Numbered from the stretch's first letter, positions 43,790 to 52,215 are shown. The stretch: DNA of 57,501 nt from Verrucomicrobiota bacterium (GCA_019247695.1 JAFBAP010000022.1:1-57501); one strand, 5' to 3'. The notes: generated by a model not told the origin, from the sequence alone. Made by a program: numbers and translations.

Positions 43790-44785
43790 TTAGAGCCCCA
43801 ACGAGGCGAGCTTATCAACCGTGTCTTTGTCTATCTTGAGCACTTTGATGACCCGAATCACCCGTTTCTCCGGATCCACGCTTGCCTTACCCAGGCCGGG
43901 TATCTCCATACCGTCTGTGATCGGCGTCTTGTCCACCACCATCTTTGACACCGTTACGATCGCGGCCCCCGCTTCGATCGGGCTCCAGATGTAACCCGAC
44001 TTGATGATACCCTCTTTCACCAGTTTCCGGCCCTGGCTGGGTGAGCAGGCCCCGACCAGCACGATCTGGCTTTCTTTGCCGCGCTCCTTGATCGCGCGGC
44101 CCGCCCCGATGGGCCCTTGGCTGCCGAAGGTCAGGATGCCCTTCAGATTAGGGTGCGCCAGCATCGCGTCCAACGCGGTGCGATAGCTGTCGTCGACGCT
44201 TTCCGCCACGCCGTAACGATCGGCGACGAGCTTCATTTTAGGGTAATGCTCCTTCTGGTAAGCAATGGCGGCGTCCGCCCAAAGGTTGTGCAGCGGCACC
44301 GTCAACGAACCGACATAGACGATGTACTCGCCTTCTTCCCCCATGTACTGGGCAAAATCCTTCATGTGCTGTTCACCGAATTCCTTGTTGTCGATCATCT
44401 CGATGTCCCAGACGTTGCCTTTCTGATCAGGCGACTCGTGGGTGATGACCGGAATACCAGCCGCCTTTGCCCGGTCGAAGACCGGTTCGAGTGCCTTGGC
44501 GTCGTTCGGCACGACGCCGATTACACTCACCCTTTTGGCGATCAGGTCCTCAACCGCACGCACCTGCTGAGCCGGGTCAGCCGTGGTCGGCCCAACCATG
44601 TAAGCCTTCACGTGGTCTTCGGTTCCAGCTCTCTTGATGCCTTGTTCCATGGCGTTAAACCATGGGATACCGCCGATCTTGACCACGACGGCAATCTCCG
44701 GTTCGGCGGCTCGGAGCTGGGCATTGAACGTTGAACACAGAAAGAGCAGCGCTGAAAGGGCTGCATGTTTGGGGGTAACGCGCAT
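43790..44785 (-). CDS. Sugar/AI-2-type ABC binding protein
   Basis: The 331-residue protein has a signal peptide MRVTPKHAALSALLFLCSTFNAQLRA cleaved near AAEP. The LsrB/RhaS-like ligand domain includes VVVKIGGIPWFNAM, VGPTTADPAQQVRAVEDLIAKRV, ITHESPD and WSPIEAGAA. It is the first gene of the seven-gene operon, placed 38 bp downstream of a perfect palindrome. Because the epimerase and tartronate-type reductase follow, a ketose or sugar-acid ligand is more likely than autoinducer-2. Confidence 0.87.
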   Translation of the reverse strand: MRVTPKHAALSALLFLCSTFNAQLRAAEPEIAVVVKIGGIPWFNAMEQGIKRAGTEDHVKAYMVGPTTADPAQQVRAVEDLIAKRVSVIGVVPNDAKALEPVFDRAKAAGIPVITHESPDQKGNVWDIEMIDNKEFGEQHMKDFAQYMGEEGEYIVYVGSLTVPLHNLWADAAIAYQKEHYPKMKLVADRYGVAESVDDSYRTALDAMLAHPNLKGILTFGSQGPIGAGRAIKERGKESQIVLVGACSPSQGRKLVKEGIIKSGYIWSPIEAGAAIVTVSKMVVDKTPITDGMEIPGLGKASVDPEKRVIRVIKVLKIDKDTVDKLASLGL

Positions 44786-44822
44786 TTTTGTTCCTTTGAG
44801 GGGGGGTAGAGTGACGGGGTAT

Positions 44823-44834
44823 GTAAAGCTTTAC
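44823..44834. promoter_or_regulatory. Candidate LacI-type operator GTAAAGCTTTAC
   Basis: A perfect 12-bp palindrome lies 38 bp upstream of the binding-protein start, in the only non-coding gap before the operon. LacI-family sites are palindromes of this size. The LacI gene within the operon is the natural candidate to bind it. Confidence 0.55.
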
Positions 44835-45057
44835 CTAAGGCCAAACACGTTTCGTTTACAAGGCTGGACACGCGTTTTCTAAAACTTTTACCCTGACGGG
44901 CATCGTGCAGTGAATCACAGCCGCACCTTGAAAATCGGAATCAATCCGGCGCGGCAAAACACCAAGCGGCCCGGAGTCACGCCGGAGATCCGTTCACGGC
45001 GCGTTTGCACGCGCATGACCGATACGGCTTGGAGGCAGGTCCAAGGCGTAAACCAAG

Positions 45058-46494
45058 ATGACAACCATGAAAATGCTTCCTCAGGCCGACCCCGTCGTGC
45101 CCGTGATTCCGGTAATGCCCACGAAGAGTGCAAACGCACTGCGCACCCTGCTCCCCAGCAACGAGGAGCGAAGGGCCGCGGGGCGCGCACTTCGAGACCG
45201 CATAAAACGCGGTGATCTCGGCCGGTGGCGACCCGCAGAAGGCCGCCCAGACCCGGTCCACCTCATCGAGCAATCAAACCTGGGACGCCTGGAGAGGCTG
45301 ATCTCAGTGCGGATCAGCCGGATGCTGGCGTCGCCGTACGCCTTCCTGCGTGGCTCGGCCGCCCTGATGACTAACGACTTCGCGCATCTCCCCAGAACCG
45401 GGATTGAGCCGGTAATCTGTGGCGACGCACACCTCGGCAATTTCGGCTTCTACGCCTCCCCGGAACGCAACCTGGTGTTCGATCTGAACGATTTTGATGA
45501 GGCGCACCCCGGTCCTTGGGAATGGGATCTTTGGCGGCTGGCGACGAGCATCTGGGTAGCCGGTCGGCAGAACGGTCTGGCCGACGCCACCTGTGAGGAC
45601 GCCGTGCTCTGGTGCGCGTCGGCTTACCGCCGGCAAATCGAGCGGCTGGCCGGGCAACCGCTGCTGGCCCGCTCCTTCGAGCGGATGGACATCGACCGCA
45701 TGCGACAGGAGATGGCGGACTGGTCACTGCGGGCGGAAGTCGAACGGGCGGCAACTCTGGCCCGCCGGAGAACCACCGACCGGGCCCTGCCCAAGCTGAC
45801 GGCCGAACACGACGGCGTACGGCACATCGTGGACCAGCCGCCCGTCGTGATGCACGTGTCTGATGACGAGAAGGAATGCCTCGTGGACGGCCTCCAGGCT
45901 TATCTGACAACCCTCCCACCCCACTGGGCCCGGGTGCTCAGTTCGTACGTCGTGGTCGACCTGGCCCTGAAGGTGGTCGGGGTCGGTAGTGTGGGCCTTC
46001 GATCGTTCGTGGCGCTGTTGCAGGGTAACGGGCCTCATGACCTGCTCTTTCTGCAAATGAAACAGGCCCGGCGTTCCTGCGTGGCAGAGTTCGTCCACGG
46101 CGCCACTGCGTGGCACGCGCATCAGGGCCAGCGGGTGGTGGAGTACCAGCAGACCCTGCAAACGGTCAGCGACCCGTTGCTGGGCTGGACCACGGTTGAC
46201 CACCGTGACTATTACGTTCGGCAGTTCCGCGACATGAAGGGCGCAATCACCGTAGAGGGCATGGATGGCTCGGCGCTCATGGATTACGGTCGGATCTGCG
46301 GCGCCCTGCTTGCCAAAGGCCACGCCCGCACAACCGGCGCCACGATGTTGTCCGGTTATCTCGGCAAAGGAGACACTGCCGACCGGGCATTCGCGCGGTT
46401 TGCCCGCGCCTATGCGGATCAGACAGAGGCCGACCACCAGGCCCTCCAACGAGCCGTCAAGTCCGGCCGGTTACCCGCCGAACACGGGACCTAG
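45058..46494 (+). CDS. DUF2252 family protein
   Basis: The 478-residue protein has the family hallmarks RGSAALMTNDFAHL, ICGDAHLGNFGFY, FDLNDFDEAHPGPWEWDLWRLATS, and later FLQMKQARRS. The GDAHxGNF and DFD motifs recall the catalytic and metal-binding loops of aminoglycoside-phosphotransferase-like kinases, but no activity is established. The start MTTMKMLPQ is uncertain; an internal Met at 45067 is possible. It stands alone and is not obviously linked to either neighbour. Confidence 0.85.
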   Translation: MTTMKMLPQADPVVPVIPVMPTKSANALRTLLPSNEERRAAGRALRDRIKRGDLGRWRPAEGRPDPVHLIEQSNLGRLERLISVRISRMLASPYAFLRGSAALMTNDFAHLPRTGIEPVICGDAHLGNFGFYASPERNLVFDLNDFDEAHPGPWEWDLWRLATSIWVAGRQNGLADATCEDAVLWCASAYRRQIERLAGQPLLARSFERMDIDRMRQEMADWSLRAEVERAATLARRRTTDRALPKLTAEHDGVRHIVDQPPVVMHVSDDEKECLVDGLQAYLTTLPPHWARVLSSYVVVDLALKVVGVGSVGLRSFVALLQGNGPHDLLFLQMKQARRSCVAEFVHGATAWHAHQGQRVVEYQQTLQTVSDPLLGWTTVDHRDYYVRQFRDMKGAITVEGMDGSALMDYGRICGALLAKGHARTTGATMLSGYLGKGDTADRAFARFARAYADQTEADHQALQRAVKSGRLPAEHGT

Positions 46495-47152
46495 CTTCGA
46501 ACCCTGTCCCAAAACGTGTAACGCGCAGCCGGCCGGTTCGTTGGGGCTCATTGTTCCGCCGGAACAGAATGTGCCGTCTCCCGGTGAGCCGTTCGCGTTT
46601 GTCCAAAGAAATGTGTTGCGAATGCAAAACTTATTGACTGAGCCATATGCCGAATGTTTGCTGAGCATAGTTCTTAATTGTGCCTAGGGTTCCTCCGTAT
46701 GAAAGTTCCTCCCTCACAACGCAAGTTCCTTTGTACCCACTGATGTTGTGCGAAGATTTGTGTGAATCCGGGCCCGACGATTTTTGTTCCGGCCGGACCC
46801 AAGTCGAACCGCACATTGAACCGGAAGGGGTACTGCTCTCCTTACCGGTGAGCGACTGTCCAAACCCCGGGTTAAGGTCGCCCAAGGCGAGCCAGCATCG
46901 CAAACTGACAAGTAGGGCCTGCCGGGTAAGGTGGTCCCGGTCAGCGCGATCGAAGATGGCGACCTGAGGCCGGAGAGGCCATGCCGGTGTGGCTTCCACC
47001 GGCGCGCTGGTTGCGTTCGCGGCTTCTGCAGCCTGCGCATGAGATAGTTCTTCTTCTGCTGAAACGAAGAGGCCGCCCGGAACTCCTGGAATTCTACCCG
47101 GAATCACTAACTAACGAATCGGCCGCTCCGGCTGCCGTAAAGGACATCTGAT
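46495..47152. other. Non-coding region
   Basis: No gene is supported in these 658 bases; open frames on both strands lack recognisable motifs. A 6-bp stem TGTTCC/GGAACA with a 3-nt loop lies at 46552-46566 after the DUF2252 stop. The promoter of the downstream alcohol dehydrogenase set must be here but was not identified. Confidence 0.45.
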
Positions 47153-48196
47153 ATGAAAGCCGCGCTGTTATACGAGTACGACACCAGCCTGGCCAGCCCC
47201 GACTACGTCAAGCTGGAAGAGGTGCCCGAACCCCGGCTGCTCAACGACACCGACGTGCTCGTCCGCATCGGCGGCGCCGGCGTCTGCCGCACCGACCTCC
47301 ACGTCATCGAGGGCATCTGGCGCCAGAAGGTCGACGTCAAGCTGCCCTACGTCCTGGGCCACGAAAACGCCGGCTGGGTGGAGGAAGTCGGCAAGAGCGT
47401 CCACGGCCTCAAGAAGGGCGACCCGGTCATCTGCCACCCCCTCATTTCCAACTGCCACGCCCTGGAAGCCCGCCGCGGCCAGGACATGCACGTCGAGGGC
47501 AGCGAGTTTCCCGGCATCAACACCAACGGCGGCTACGCCGAGTTGTTGCGCACCGGTTGGAGCTCGCTGGTCAAGCTGCCCCAGACGCTGGCCCCCAAGG
47601 ACGTCGCCCCCCAGGCCGATGCCGGCCTGACGGCTTACCACGCGGCCAAAAAGGCCGCCGCCCACCTCTTGCCCGGCCAGAAGGCCGTCGTCATCGGCGT
47701 GGGCGGCCTGGGCCACATCGGCATCCAGGCCTTGAGCGCCTTGTGCGCCGCAGAGATCATCGCCGTGGACCGCTCCGACCTGGCCCTCTCGCTGGCCAAA
47801 GAGTGCGGGGCCCACCACACCGTCAAAGCCGACGAACATGAAGTCGAGGCCATCCAGGCGCTCACCGGCGGCAAGGGCGCCGAGGCCGTCATCGACTTCG
47901 TCGGCGAAGGCAACGCCATCAACGTCGGGCTGGCCGTCACCCGCAACAACGGCGCTTACTACGTCGTGGGTTACGGCGGGGAGGTGCGCATTTCGACCCT
48001 CGACCTGATCACCAGCGAAAAGCGCATCATCGGCAACCTGGTGGGCACCTACACCGAGTTGGTGGAGCTCATGGAGTTAGCCGATCAAGGCAAGGTCCAC
48101 CTGGCCACCAAGCATTACAAGCTCAGCGAGGCCAACCAGGCGCTCCACGACCTGCACGCCGGCAAGGTCAAAGGCCGGGCCGTGCTGGTGCCCTGA
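47153..48196 (+). CDS. Zinc-type NAD(P)-dependent alcohol dehydrogenase
   Basis: The 347-residue medium-chain dehydrogenase has catalytic zinc ligands C45 (GAGVCRTDLH), H70 and E71 (LGHENAG) and the Rossmann motif VVIGVGGLGHIGIQ. The structural-zinc lobe is degenerate: only C94 and C101 remain around HPLISNCHALEARRGQDMH. It closely resembles the alcohol dehydrogenase of propane/acetone monooxygenase clusters, recognised by GSEFPGINTNGGYAE. Those enzymes oxidise 2-propanol-type products. It heads a three-gene set with the amidohydrolase (65 bp gap) and DUF59 protein. Third positions are almost all G/C, unlike the flanks. Confidence 0.85.
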   Translation: MKAALLYEYDTSLASPDYVKLEEVPEPRLLNDTDVLVRIGGAGVCRTDLHVIEGIWRQKVDVKLPYVLGHENAGWVEEVGKSVHGLKKGDPVICHPLISNCHALEARRGQDMHVEGSEFPGINTNGGYAELLRTGWSSLVKLPQTLAPKDVAPQADAGLTAYHAAKKAAAHLLPGQKAVVIGVGGLGHIGIQALSALCAAEIIAVDRSDLALSLAKECGAHHTVKADEHEVEAIQALTGGKGAEAVIDFVGEGNAINVGLAVTRNNGAYYVVGYGGEVRISTLDLITSEKRIIGNLVGTYTELVELMELADQGKVHLATKHYKLSEANQALHDLHAGKVKGRAVLVP

Positions 48197-48261
48197 GCCA
48201 GCCGTTAACCCCAAACCCGTACGCACACGCACCCACCCACACCCCCCCTCCTTACCAGCAT

Positions 48262-49305
48262 ATGTTTACCACCAAGAACGGAGAGAACATCTTCGTCATC
48301 GACGCCCACATCGCCCTGTGGGATGGCAGCCCGGCCAACCAGCGCAACCGCCACGGCGAGGAATTCATCAACTGTTTCTACAACTACCACAAGATCAGCC
48401 CCAAGGAATACCTCTGGCCCCGCGACAAGTTCGAGCGCTACAGCGAAGAGGACCTCATCAAGGACATCTTTGAGGACGGCTACGCCGACATGGCCATCTT
48501 CCAGCCGGCCTACTTGGGGGAGTTCTATAAAGAGGGCTTCGGCAACCTCAAGCGCAACTGGGCGCTGACCCAGCAGCACCCCGACCGGCTGATCCACAAC
48601 GGCTGGTGGGACCCGCGCAACGGCGAAGAGGGCCTGGAGCAGTTGGAACGGGAGGCCGAACTCTACAAGCTCAAAGGCGTCAAGCTTTACACCGCCGACT
48701 GGAACGGCAGCTCCAAGGGCTACAAGCTCTCCGACCCCTGGGCGCAGCGCTACCTGCAAAAGTCCATCGAGCTGGGCATCAAAAACATTCACGTCCACAA
48801 GGGCCCGACGATCCTGCCGCTCAACCGCGACGCCTTCGACGTGGCCGACGTCGATGACGCGGCCAGCAGCTTCCCCGAGCTCAACTTCATCGTCGAGCAC
48901 GTGGGCCTGCCGCGGCTGGACGACTTTTGCTGGATCGCCACCCAGGAGCCCAACGTCTATGCGGGCCTGGCGGTGGCCAGCGCGCTGATCCACACCCGCA
49001 AGCGCTACTTTGCCGAGATCATGACCGAGTTGCTCTACTGGCTGGGGGCGGACCGCATCCTGTTCGGCAGCGACTACGCCATCTGGCAACCCAAATGGAT
49101 CATCGAGCAGTTCATGGAGCTGGAGTTGACGGAGGACCTGGCCGCCGAGGCCAACCACACCCTGAGCCTGGAGGTCAAAAAGAAGATCATGGGCGAAAAT
49201 GCCGCCCGGCTCTACGACATCAACATCGCCAAGCAGTGCGCGCGGCTGGGGCTGCCGGTCATCGAAGAACCCGTGGGCCAGGACGTCGGGGTGGGCGTGG
49301 GTTAA
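48262..49305 (+). CDS. Amidohydrolase 2 family protein of the monooxygenase-cluster type
   Basis: The 347-residue metal-dependent hydrolase-fold protein starts MFTTKNGENIFVIDAHIALWDG. The usual HxH of amidohydrolases is reduced to H16-I-A. Other motifs present are IKNIHVHKGPT, VEHVGLPRLDDFCWIA and the metal-site aspartate in FGSDYAIW. The same protein accompanies propane and acetone (MimABCD/PrmABCD-type) di-iron monooxygenase genes in actinobacteria, where its role is uncertain, perhaps maturation. Here the monooxygenase itself is absent from the window. The TAA stop is 5 bp before the next gene. Confidence 0.8.
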   Translation: MFTTKNGENIFVIDAHIALWDGSPANQRNRHGEEFINCFYNYHKISPKEYLWPRDKFERYSEEDLIKDIFEDGYADMAIFQPAYLGEFYKEGFGNLKRNWALTQQHPDRLIHNGWWDPRNGEEGLEQLEREAELYKLKGVKLYTADWNGSSKGYKLSDPWAQRYLQKSIELGIKNIHVHKGPTILPLNRDAFDVADVDDAASSFPELNFIVEHVGLPRLDDFCWIATQEPNVYAGLAVASALIHTRKRYFAEIMTELLYWLGADRILFGSDYAIWQPKWIIEQFMELELTEDLAAEANHTLSLEVKKKIMGENAARLYDINIAKQCARLGLPVIEEPVGQDVGVGVG

Positions 49306-49310
49306 GGCCT

Positions 49311-50045
49311 ATGGAGCCGGGGATGAAAGATCGGCCTGAGGACCGGGTGGAGCAGGTGCGGGCCGCCCTGGAGACGGTGACCGATCCGGAGATCGACGAA
49401 TCGGTCACCTCGCTGGAATTCATCAGCGCCCTGGAGGTGGGCGAACGCGGGGAGGTGTCAATCGAGTTTCGGCTGCCGACCTACTGGTGCGCGCCCAACT
49501 TTGCCTTCCTGATGGCCAGCGACATGCGCGACGCGGTGGGGGCCTTAAGCTGGGTGCAGGGCGTCTCGGTGAAGCTGTTGGACCACTTCAGCGCCGGGTT
49601 GATCAACCGGGGGGTGGCCTTGAAGCAAGGCTTCCGGGAGGCCTTCCCCGGCGAGTCAGACGACGACCTGGCGGTGGTGCGCCAGAAGTTCCTGGGCAAA
49701 TCCTTCGAGCGGCGCCAGGAATTGTTGGTGCGCCACCTGCTTGAGCGGGGGCAGCGGGCCGAAGGGCTGACGGCGCTGAGCCTGCGGGGGTTGCTGGGGC
49801 TGGCGCTGGAGGCCGAGGGCGACCGGTTGCGGGCGCTGTACGCCTTTGCTTGGCGGCGGCTGTGGCCGGCGTGGGGGGAGGAGCGCCTGGCCTTTGTGAC
49901 GCTTGACGGGCAGGCCTTGGTGGCCGGGGAGCTGTCGCGCTACCTGCGCAGGCTGGCGGGGGTGCGGCGCAACGCCGAGTTTAACGGCGGCATCTGCCGC
50001 AGCCTGCTGGCTGAACGCAAGGCAGACCTGCTCACCGCAACGTGA
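49311..50045 (+). CDS. DUF59 (MIP18-like) iron-sulfur assembly-type protein
   Basis: In this 244-residue protein an N-terminal DUF59 domain contains TDPEIDESVTSLEFI and RLPTYWCAPNFAFLM with the conserved cysteine. The C-terminal half is a helical extension ending in NGGICRSLL, as in the monooxygenase-cluster member of this family. DUF59 proteins help load Fe-S or metal cofactors. The ATG at 49311 is 5 bp after the amidohydrolase stop; MKDRP at 49323 is an alternative. The stop codon lies inside a LacI-type palindrome. Confidence 0.82.
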   Translation: MEPGMKDRPEDRVEQVRAALETVTDPEIDESVTSLEFISALEVGERGEVSIEFRLPTYWCAPNFAFLMASDMRDAVGALSWVQGVSVKLLDHFSAGLINRGVALKQGFREAFPGESDDDLAVVRQKFLGKSFERRQELLVRHLLERGQRAEGLTALSLRGLLGLALEAEGDRLRALYAFAWRRLWPAWGEERLAFVTLDGQALVAGELSRYLRRLAGVRRNAEFNGGICRSLLAERKADLLTAT

Positions 50046-50055
50046 AACGTTTCAC
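50042..50055. promoter_or_regulatory. LacI/GalR-type palindrome GTGAAACGTTTCAC
   Basis: A perfect 14-bp palindrome overlaps the stop codon of the DUF59 gene. Its 12-bp core TGAAACGTTTCA recurs exactly at the start of the SDR gene (53967-53982), supporting a real operator. Confidence 0.55.
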
Positions 50056-50070
50056 CGCAGATCTGCGGTG
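50053..50070. repeat. Perfect 18-bp palindrome CACCGCAGATCTGCGGTG
   Basis: It overlaps the preceding LacI-type palindrome by three bases and directly follows the DUF59 stop. It has no loop, so it is more likely a protein-binding site than an RNA hairpin, although it could fold in RNA. Confidence 0.7.
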
Positions 50071-50089
50071 GTGACGAAGGCACAATTGA

Positions 50090-50131
50090 CCAATCACTCC
50101 AGGACGGCATAACTGCTGTCCTGGAGATTGG
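50090..50131 (+). terminator. Long hairpin downstream of the DUF59 gene
   Basis: CTCCAGGACGGCA (50097-50109) pairs with TGCTGTCCTGGAG (50114-50126), with one G-T wobble, around a TAAC loop. CCAAT (50090-50094) pairs with ATTGG (50127-50131) after a 2-nt bulge, giving an 18-bp stem. There is no T-run, so it may be a terminator of a non-classical kind or an mRNA 3' stabiliser. Confidence 0.6.
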
Positions 50132-50353
50132 GTATTTACCGCCTTCGTTCTCAAAGAGGCCGGCCGGTCCCTCCGGGGCCAAAAACAAAACTTGCCGGTC
50201 GCCCTCACGAAATGCCCATTGGGCAAACCGCCCGGCGAGGTCTGCCGGCCCCTTTCACGACCCGGCAGGACACCTCTGTACCCCGGCAACGGCCTGGCCA
50301 AGGCTCGTTGAGCCACCCCGAAAACCGTTACCCCGCCGGGACAGATTTACAAA

Positions 50354-50371
50354 AGTTCATTTAAATAAACT
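50354..50371. promoter_or_regulatory. Operator candidate O1 (AGTTCATTTAAATAAACT)
   Basis: An 18-bp palindrome with one mismatched pair lies immediately upstream of the -35 box of the DeoR promoter. It shares AAAGTTCATTTA with a second site at 50445-50463. Confidence 0.5.
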
Positions 50372-50376
50372 AATAT

Positions 50377-50404
50377 TTGACATGCCCAAGAGTTTCTCTA
50401 TCAT
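50377..50404 (+). promoter_or_regulatory. Promoter candidate for the DeoR gene
   Basis: TTGACA (50377-50382) and TATCAT (50399-50404) are spaced 16 nt apart. The consensus -35 and a near-consensus -10 lie between two similar operator-like sites, which suggests autoregulation. Confidence 0.6.
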
Positions 50405-50444
50405 TCGGGACCTTATCTTCCGGCATCCTTGCGGAGATATAAAT

Positions 50445-50463
50445 AAAGTTCATTTATTTGAAC
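50445..50463. promoter_or_regulatory. Operator candidate O2 (AAAGTTCATTTATTTGAAC)
   Basis: GTTCA and TGAAC arms flank an AT centre. It lies just before the ATG at 50467 and repeats the AAAGTTCATTTA string of O1 about 91 bp away. Confidence 0.5.
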
Positions 50464-50466
50464 AAA

Positions 50467-51408
50467 ATGAATACGGATCCGCTCATTACCCCCCTTGGTT
50501 CCGAGGAAAATCTTTCGCGCGGTATCGACTGCGCCGCGAAATCTGCCTGGCGCCGGAACCGCCGGCAGCCCGATACCCCTCAGGGCGTCGCGTTGCGGAT
50601 CGCGGAGGATCGCCTCTGCCCGGTGCTCCCCGTCAAACGGCACCTTGAACTTTTAGGTCTCCTTTGCAACCGCGGTCAGTTGACGGTCAGGGAGGTGGCG
50701 AATCGTTTTGGAATTTCCGTGGATACGGCCCGCCGGGACCTCGACCTTCTGGCGCGTCAGGGCCGGCTTGCCCGCGCTTACGGGGGCGCCGTCGCGATCG
50801 AATCGCAGGTGCCGCAAGAACGGAAGCTTATGCCGCGAGCACCCGGCCATCGCTTTGAACCAACGCCCCTTGCGCAATCCCTTCACCAACTCGTTAAGGA
50901 CGGCGAAACGCTCCTCTTAAGCGGCGGTTCCGCCACGTGGTGTTGTGCCGAAGCGTTAGGCGGCCGGAGCATACGGATGGTCACCAACAGCCTCGACCTG
51001 CCCTTCGAACTGGTGACCAGTGCCGACGTTTACGTCCTTGGGGGAAAATGCCGCCCGGACGCGCGGCTGACGGTCGGCCCGGTGATGCTTTCTGGAATGA
51101 ACATCAACGCCGACTCTGCGGTCATCGGCGTTGACGGGATCACGGCAAAAGACGGGCTCACCGCAGACCGTCCCGAAGACGCCTTGATGGCTTCAGAAAT
51201 GATCGCCGCCGCACAACGCACGATCGTCATGGCGGATTCTTCCACGCTCGGCAAAAGGTCCTTCGCCCGGATCGGACCGATCGCGAGCATGCAGGTGCTC
51301 ATTACGGATAAAGCGCCGCCGGCCGATTTAGCAGATGCCTTACACGACGCGCGCGTGAAAGTGATCGTTGTTGGGCCGGAAGCGGCGAACCCGCTTGACG
51401 GTGACTGA
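50467..51408 (+). CDS. DeoR family transcriptional regulator
   Basis: The 313-residue regulator has a DeoR HTH (LTVREVANRFGISVDTARRDLDLLARQGRLARAYGGAV) at about residues 73-109, then the phosphosugar-sensing domain with LLSGGSATWCCAEAL, MVTNSLDLPFEL, VIGVDGITAKDGLTA and MADSSTLGKRSF. The HTH normally begins within ten residues of the start; here about 58 residues precede it. Either the protein has an unusual N-terminal extension or the true start is internal (a TTG at 50591 is in frame). No Shine-Dalgarno is seen at 50467. It probably controls the following polyol-type genes and itself. Confidence 0.85.
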   Translation: MNTDPLITPLGSEENLSRGIDCAAKSAWRRNRRQPDTPQGVALRIAEDRLCPVLPVKRHLELLGLLCNRGQLTVREVANRFGISVDTARRDLDLLARQGRLARAYGGAVAIESQVPQERKLMPRAPGHRFEPTPLAQSLHQLVKDGETLLLSGGSATWCCAEALGGRSIRMVTNSLDLPFELVTSADVYVLGGKCRPDARLTVGPVMLSGMNINADSAVIGVDGITAKDGLTADRPEDALMASEMIAAAQRTIVMADSSTLGKRSFARIGPIASMQVLITDKAPPADLADALHDARVKVIVVGPEAANPLDGD

Positions 51409-52215
51409 TGTCCAGCACGTCCCAGAGCACAAAGATAACTCTAAGCGACCGTTTTTCGAAGGTAGGACGTGCCGTTCTATGCTGCACCATGCCATTCTAT
51501 GCAGCTCACCGTCAACTAACCATGCATCTATACCGGCGAATGGTGAATTGTGGTCCTAAACTATCTCTGCCAACAACTCCCGTCTCTCTGCAGCAACGTG
51601 CCGTTCTATGCACTTCTGAACGCGGAAGCGCACCGCACGGGCGGCGCGGCGATGGGCAAAGGAAGGAAAAAATCTTTTCTGTCAACGTAAAATCGATTGA
51701 CGTAGGCGCAGCGTTAATCTTAGCTAGGTTCGGAGCTTAAGCTTACCTAAAGTTGCTCTTTATGAATGTCTCCCCCCTGAGTTCCTTCCCCCTTAAGAAA
51801 GCCCCTGGTCAAGGTCCTTTCGGAGGATTGACGTCGTACGACGAGCTACCCGCACCCGGTTGAGTCATCTTTCGTTCCGGCAGGACGCAAATCAGGTAAA
51901 CAACACACCAGCATACAGCCAGGCACGCGTGAATGGCCGCCGCATAAAGGCCACGTTAGTTAGGTTCGATCAAGGCGGAGCCGGGGCGGCTGTTGGCCGC
52001 AAACCCGCGCATATTTTCCTGCCGATGAATGACGCGGATGCAGAAGTGGGATTCGGTGCCTGGCGGCGGAAGGCGAACCAAGCCGCCGATCGACTCCTTT
52101 TACGCAGCGGTAGGTCCGTTGAAACGTTCAGGGGCTGTCGGCATGCAGAACGGGACGGACGGCAAACAACTTAACAACATACAATCTGGGTCATAATAGG
52201 TAATAGGACAAGCAT
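51409..52215. other. Long non-coding region before the zinc dehydrogenase
   Basis: No gene is supported in these 807 bases. It contains three copies of GCCRTTCTATGC (51471-51482, 51491-51502, 51600-51611), a palindrome AGCTTAAGCT near 51734, and TTGAAACGTTCA at about 52119, which is one base short of the TGAAACGTTTCA palindrome found elsewhere. An untranslated leader or small RNA is possible. Confidence 0.45.
51471..51611. repeat. Three copies of GCCRTTCTATGC
   Basis: Copies lie at 51471-51482, 51491-51502 and 51600-51611, all on the plus strand; the second has A in place of G. Spacing is 20 and 109 bp. They could be binding sites or remnants of a duplicated segment. Confidence 0.6.

Larger units (their letters stand above)
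50046..50466. other. Regulatory region before the DeoR gene
   Basis: This 421-bp region has no gene. It contains two palindromes and a hairpin just after the DUF59 gene, then a promoter between two AGTTCATTTA-type motifs in an AT-rich stretch at 50350-50465. Confidence 0.6.

Noticed and set aside
43790-44785. A complete AI-2 (Lsr) uptake and processing system
   Set aside because: There is no LsrK kinase, LsrF or LsrG, and the associated enzymes are an epimerase and a tartronate-type reductase.
46631-47107. 158-residue minus-strand open frame
   Set aside because: No motif or start signal was recognised, and it covers the region needed for the promoter of the downstream operon.
47840-49160. 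Long minus-strand open frames antisense to the alcohol dehydrogenase and amidohydrolase
   Set aside because: They arise from the very high GC3 of the sense genes and show no family motifs.
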